Origin: Desulfarculales bacterium UBA696
Lineage (GTDB): Bacteria; Desulfobacterota; Syntrophobacteria; Syntrophobacterales; Syntrophobacteraceae
DNA: 7,479 bases
Direction: 5' to 3'
Assembly: GCA_002298995.1 (NCBI GenBank)
Contig: DBMO01000021.1
Span: 40,484 to 47,962, forward strand
The first letter of the stretch is position 1. Every line of letters begins with the position of its first letter. Positions 6,487-7,479 of this stretch are shown here, one piece after another. A program made the translations under genes and the position numbers. The notes beneath the pieces were generated by a model, which did no database searches, had not been told where the DNA came from, and saw only the letters and a list, made by a program, of their open reading frames with translations.

Positions 6487-6852
6487 ATGCTGGATATTCA
6501 AAAAGATGAAGACCCGGCATGCAGGATCGAACACGGTAAAGTGATCGAAGCTGCCATTCATTTGAACAGAGCCCTCGAACTGCTGATCTTTGTAAACAAT
6601 GAAATTGTCGATCAAGCCGTCGCCGGTATGGACATCATCGAAAAGCTCTCCATTGCCTGGGATGAAGTCAACAGCTGCAGGGTGTATACAGAGGAGATTG
6701 TTGATCTTGAGGATCTCCTGATACCTGCAATGGGGCTGGTAAACGATGCCCGCCTGATGTTCGAATCTCTTCTTTATTGGAACCTGGGGATGACCCCCCA
6801 GGGCAGGATCAGCATTCTTGCCAGCATCGCGGTGCGATTTCAGACGGGATAG
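6487..6852 (+). CDS. hypothetical acidic helical protein (doubtful ORF)
   Basis: This is an open frame of 121 codons whose product is rich in leucine, isoleucine, glutamate and aspartate, with long predicted helices (roughly residues 18-60 and 65-100) and no signal peptide. I recognise no family. AGAGG lies 10 bases before the ATG, a weak and rather distant ribosome site, and the frame is also open upstream to 6385 without a better start. The complementary minus-strand frame is open over the same span, but it lacks a start codon over much of its length and gives a phenylalanine- and histidine-rich product that looks less natural. Its stop is 97 bases before the zinc-finger gene, so the two could be cotranscribed. 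I favour the plus strand but cannot exclude that neither is expressed. Confidence 0.4.
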   Translation: MLDIQKDEDPACRIEHGKVIEAAIHLNRALELLIFVNNEIVDQAVAGMDIIEKLSIAWDEVNSCRVYTEEIVDLEDLLIPAMGLVNDARLMFESLLYWNLGMTPQGRISILASIAVRFQTG

Positions 6853-6918
6853 GGCCGGTGATATTGAAATTGGAATCGTGTATGGAATAGATGAATGACG
6901 CCCATCGGCGATGGACCC

Positions 6919-6935
6919 GAGAGCCGTTCGCTCTC
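6919..6935 (+). promoter_or_regulatory. hairpin just before the ribosome site of the cysteine-rich gene
   Basis: GAGAGC (6919-6924) pairs with GCTCTC (6930-6935) around a 5-base loop and ends two bases before AGGAG (6938-6942). In the mRNA it could influence ribosome access. The stem is short, so this is tentative. Confidence 0.35.
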
Positions 6936-6948
6936 ACAGGAGTTTCCA

Positions 6949-7134
6949 ATGGAAGAGCAATTTATCGAATGCAAGCCGTGCAGTTATCTGCCTCCGGAAA
7001 TGAGGGAATACATGACCAGGGCCTGCTCGTTTTGCGGCGCTCTGCACTGCGACGAGTGCTTGAATGAAGCGGGCTTGTGCACCCCCTGCAGTGAGAAGCT
7101 GCCCTATTGCAAGGAAGAAGCGACCCCGGTCTAG
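6949..7134 (+). CDS. small cysteine-rich zinc-finger-like protein
   Basis: This 61-residue protein has nine cysteines in paired knuckles: C8/C11, C26/C29, C34/C37, C44/C47 and a final C54, with H33 beside C34. The order CSFC-x4-CDEC-x6-CTPC resembles short cross-braced zinc fingers of the B-box or RING kind found in small bacterial proteins. It could bind one or two zinc ions and act in protein or nucleic-acid contacts; it has no signal peptide or membrane segment. CXXC pairs without CXXCH make a heme protein unlikely. I chose the ATG at 6949 because AGGAG lies 6 bases before it; an earlier in-frame start at 6895 has no such site. Zinc binding is inferred from cysteine spacing, and the cellular role is unknown. 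Confidence 0.75.
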   Translation: MEEQFIECKPCSYLPPEMREYMTRACSFCGALHCDECLNEAGLCTPCSEKLPYCKEEATPV

Positions 7135-7277
7135 ATGGAAAGCCTCTTACCGCAAAGGAGCGAACCACACGAGGGGCGTGGGCGGAATGTGCGCCTTCAG
7201 CTTGGTATGTGGCCGTACATCCGGCAGCGCGATAGTAGGGTGAAAATACCGTGCATACCCTATTACGCCCTTGGATA

Positions 7278-7319
7278 AATGTGATCACATTATTTCTAAC
7301 ATGCCCGCCTGAATGTGAT
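7278..7319. promoter_or_regulatory. 14-bp perfect palindrome plus a third half-site
   Basis: AATGTGATCACATT at 7278-7291 is a perfect palindrome, and its half AATGTGAT occurs again at 7312-7319. The TGTGA/TCACA halves are those of CRP-type sites, but the usual 6-base spacer is missing, so a normal CRP dimer would not fit. It may bind a different dimeric regulator or be a small structural repeat. Confidence 0.45.
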
Positions 7320-7323
7320 AGAG

Positions 7324-7392
7324 TCCGAGAGTCGGGCAGGGGGAGTTTCGGCTCTCGGATTTCCTCCATCCGAGGCCCCTTTTGCCGGGGCC
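7324..7392 (+). terminator. two GC-rich hairpins, possible terminator of the small plus-strand genes
   Basis: TCCGAGAG (7324-7331) pairs with CTCTCGGA (7352-7359). GGCCCC (7374-7379) pairs with GGGGCC (7387-7392) around TTTTGCC. Neither stem is followed by a T-run, so intrinsic termination is uncertain. Their place between the last small gene and the tRNA promoter fits insulation of the two transcripts. Confidence 0.35.
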
Positions 7393-7413
7393 CCTGCAAC
7401 AGAGCGATTTAAC

Positions 7414-7443
7414 TTGACGCTGCGGCACACTATCGTTTAAAAT
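7414..7443 (+). promoter_or_regulatory. promoter of the tRNA gene
   Basis: TTGACG (7414-7419) and TAAAAT (7438-7443) are separated by 18 bases. Both boxes match the sigma-70 consensus at five of six positions. The tRNA begins 24 bases after the -10 box, a normal short 5' leader. Confidence 0.7.
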
Positions 7444-7466
7444 TGTTCTGTTTTAGGGCTTACGCC

Positions 7467-7479
7467 GCGGGTGTAGCTC
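7467..7479 (+). tRNA. 5' end of a tRNA gene, probably tRNA-Gly, cut by the window edge
   Basis: GCGGGTG fits the 5' strand of an acceptor stem, TA fits positions 8-9 and GCTC fits the start of the D arm. This is the exact order of a tRNA 5' end, and GCGGG starts are typical of tRNA-Gly. Anticodon and 3' half lie outside the window, so the isotype is not proven. The good promoter just upstream supports it. Confidence 0.7.

Larger units (their letters stand above)
7135..7466. other. intergenic region before the tRNA
   Basis: No convincing gene. A 47-codon plus-strand frame starts right after the previous stop (7135-7278), but it has no ribosome site and an arginine-rich, featureless product. 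The region holds a CRP-like palindrome, two GC-rich hairpins and the tRNA promoter. Confidence 0.6.

Noticed and set aside
6962..7399. 145-codon minus-strand frame opposite the cysteine-rich gene
   Set aside because: Its product is a low-complexity arginine/serine/cysteine mixture, it has no ribosome site, and it overlaps the better supported plus-strand gene, the CRP-like palindrome and the hairpins.
1..7479. CRISPR array, insertion sequence or transposase
   Set aside because: No regularly spaced long direct repeats and no transposase-like frame are present. The 8-bp-period arrays have no spacers and so are not CRISPR.

Overview
The window comes from a Gram-negative bacterium that probably respires minerals or other extracellular electron acceptors. 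Three consecutive minus-strand genes encode two outer-membrane beta-barrel proteins of the MtrB/PioB type and one periplasmic decaheme c-type cytochrome of the MtrA/DmsE type. The mixed base composition, the multiheme respiration genes and the GATTCCCGC...GCGGGAAT hairpin repeat at the left edge would suit a Desulfobacterota, Nitrospirota or similar lineage. No marker gene here fixes the taxonomy.

Layout. Positions 1-467 are non-coding, with two inverted-repeat elements and a likely terminator of the minus-strand operon (366-413). The MtrB-like porin (468-2447) and the decaheme cytochrome (2458-3408) form a tight, apparently translationally coupled pair transcribed right to left, cytochrome first. 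A 549-bp gap (3409-3957) follows. It holds a candidate promoter for the pair and two arrays with an 8-bp period in opposite orientations, flanking about 266 bp of unassigned sequence. A second, shorter MtrB-like barrel (3958-5697) lies upstream without its own cytochrome. Positions 5698-6486 contain several inverted repeats and a sharp 20-bp near-palindrome, but no confident gene. On the plus strand there are a doubtful 121-residue acidic helical ORF (6487-6852) and a convincing 61-residue cysteine-rich zinc-finger-like protein (6949-7134). The right end holds a CRP-like palindrome, two GC-rich hairpins, a good promoter and the first 13 bases of a tRNA, probably tRNA-Gly, cut by the window edge.

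How the genes work together. In characterised systems an MtrA-type cytochrome threads through an MtrB-type barrel and forms a heme wire across the outer membrane. The 2458-3408 and 468-2447 pair is a complete unit of this kind. The upstream barrel is a diverged paralogue: its C-terminal half is collinear with the first barrel, while its N-terminal part differs. It could be an alternative sheath for the same cytochrome, a partner of a cytochrome outside the window, or a barrel with a different job. No MtrC/OmcA-type surface cytochrome is visible here. The strongest leads are this asymmetric two-porin/one-cytochrome arrangement and the inverted 8-bp-period arrays between the two units.
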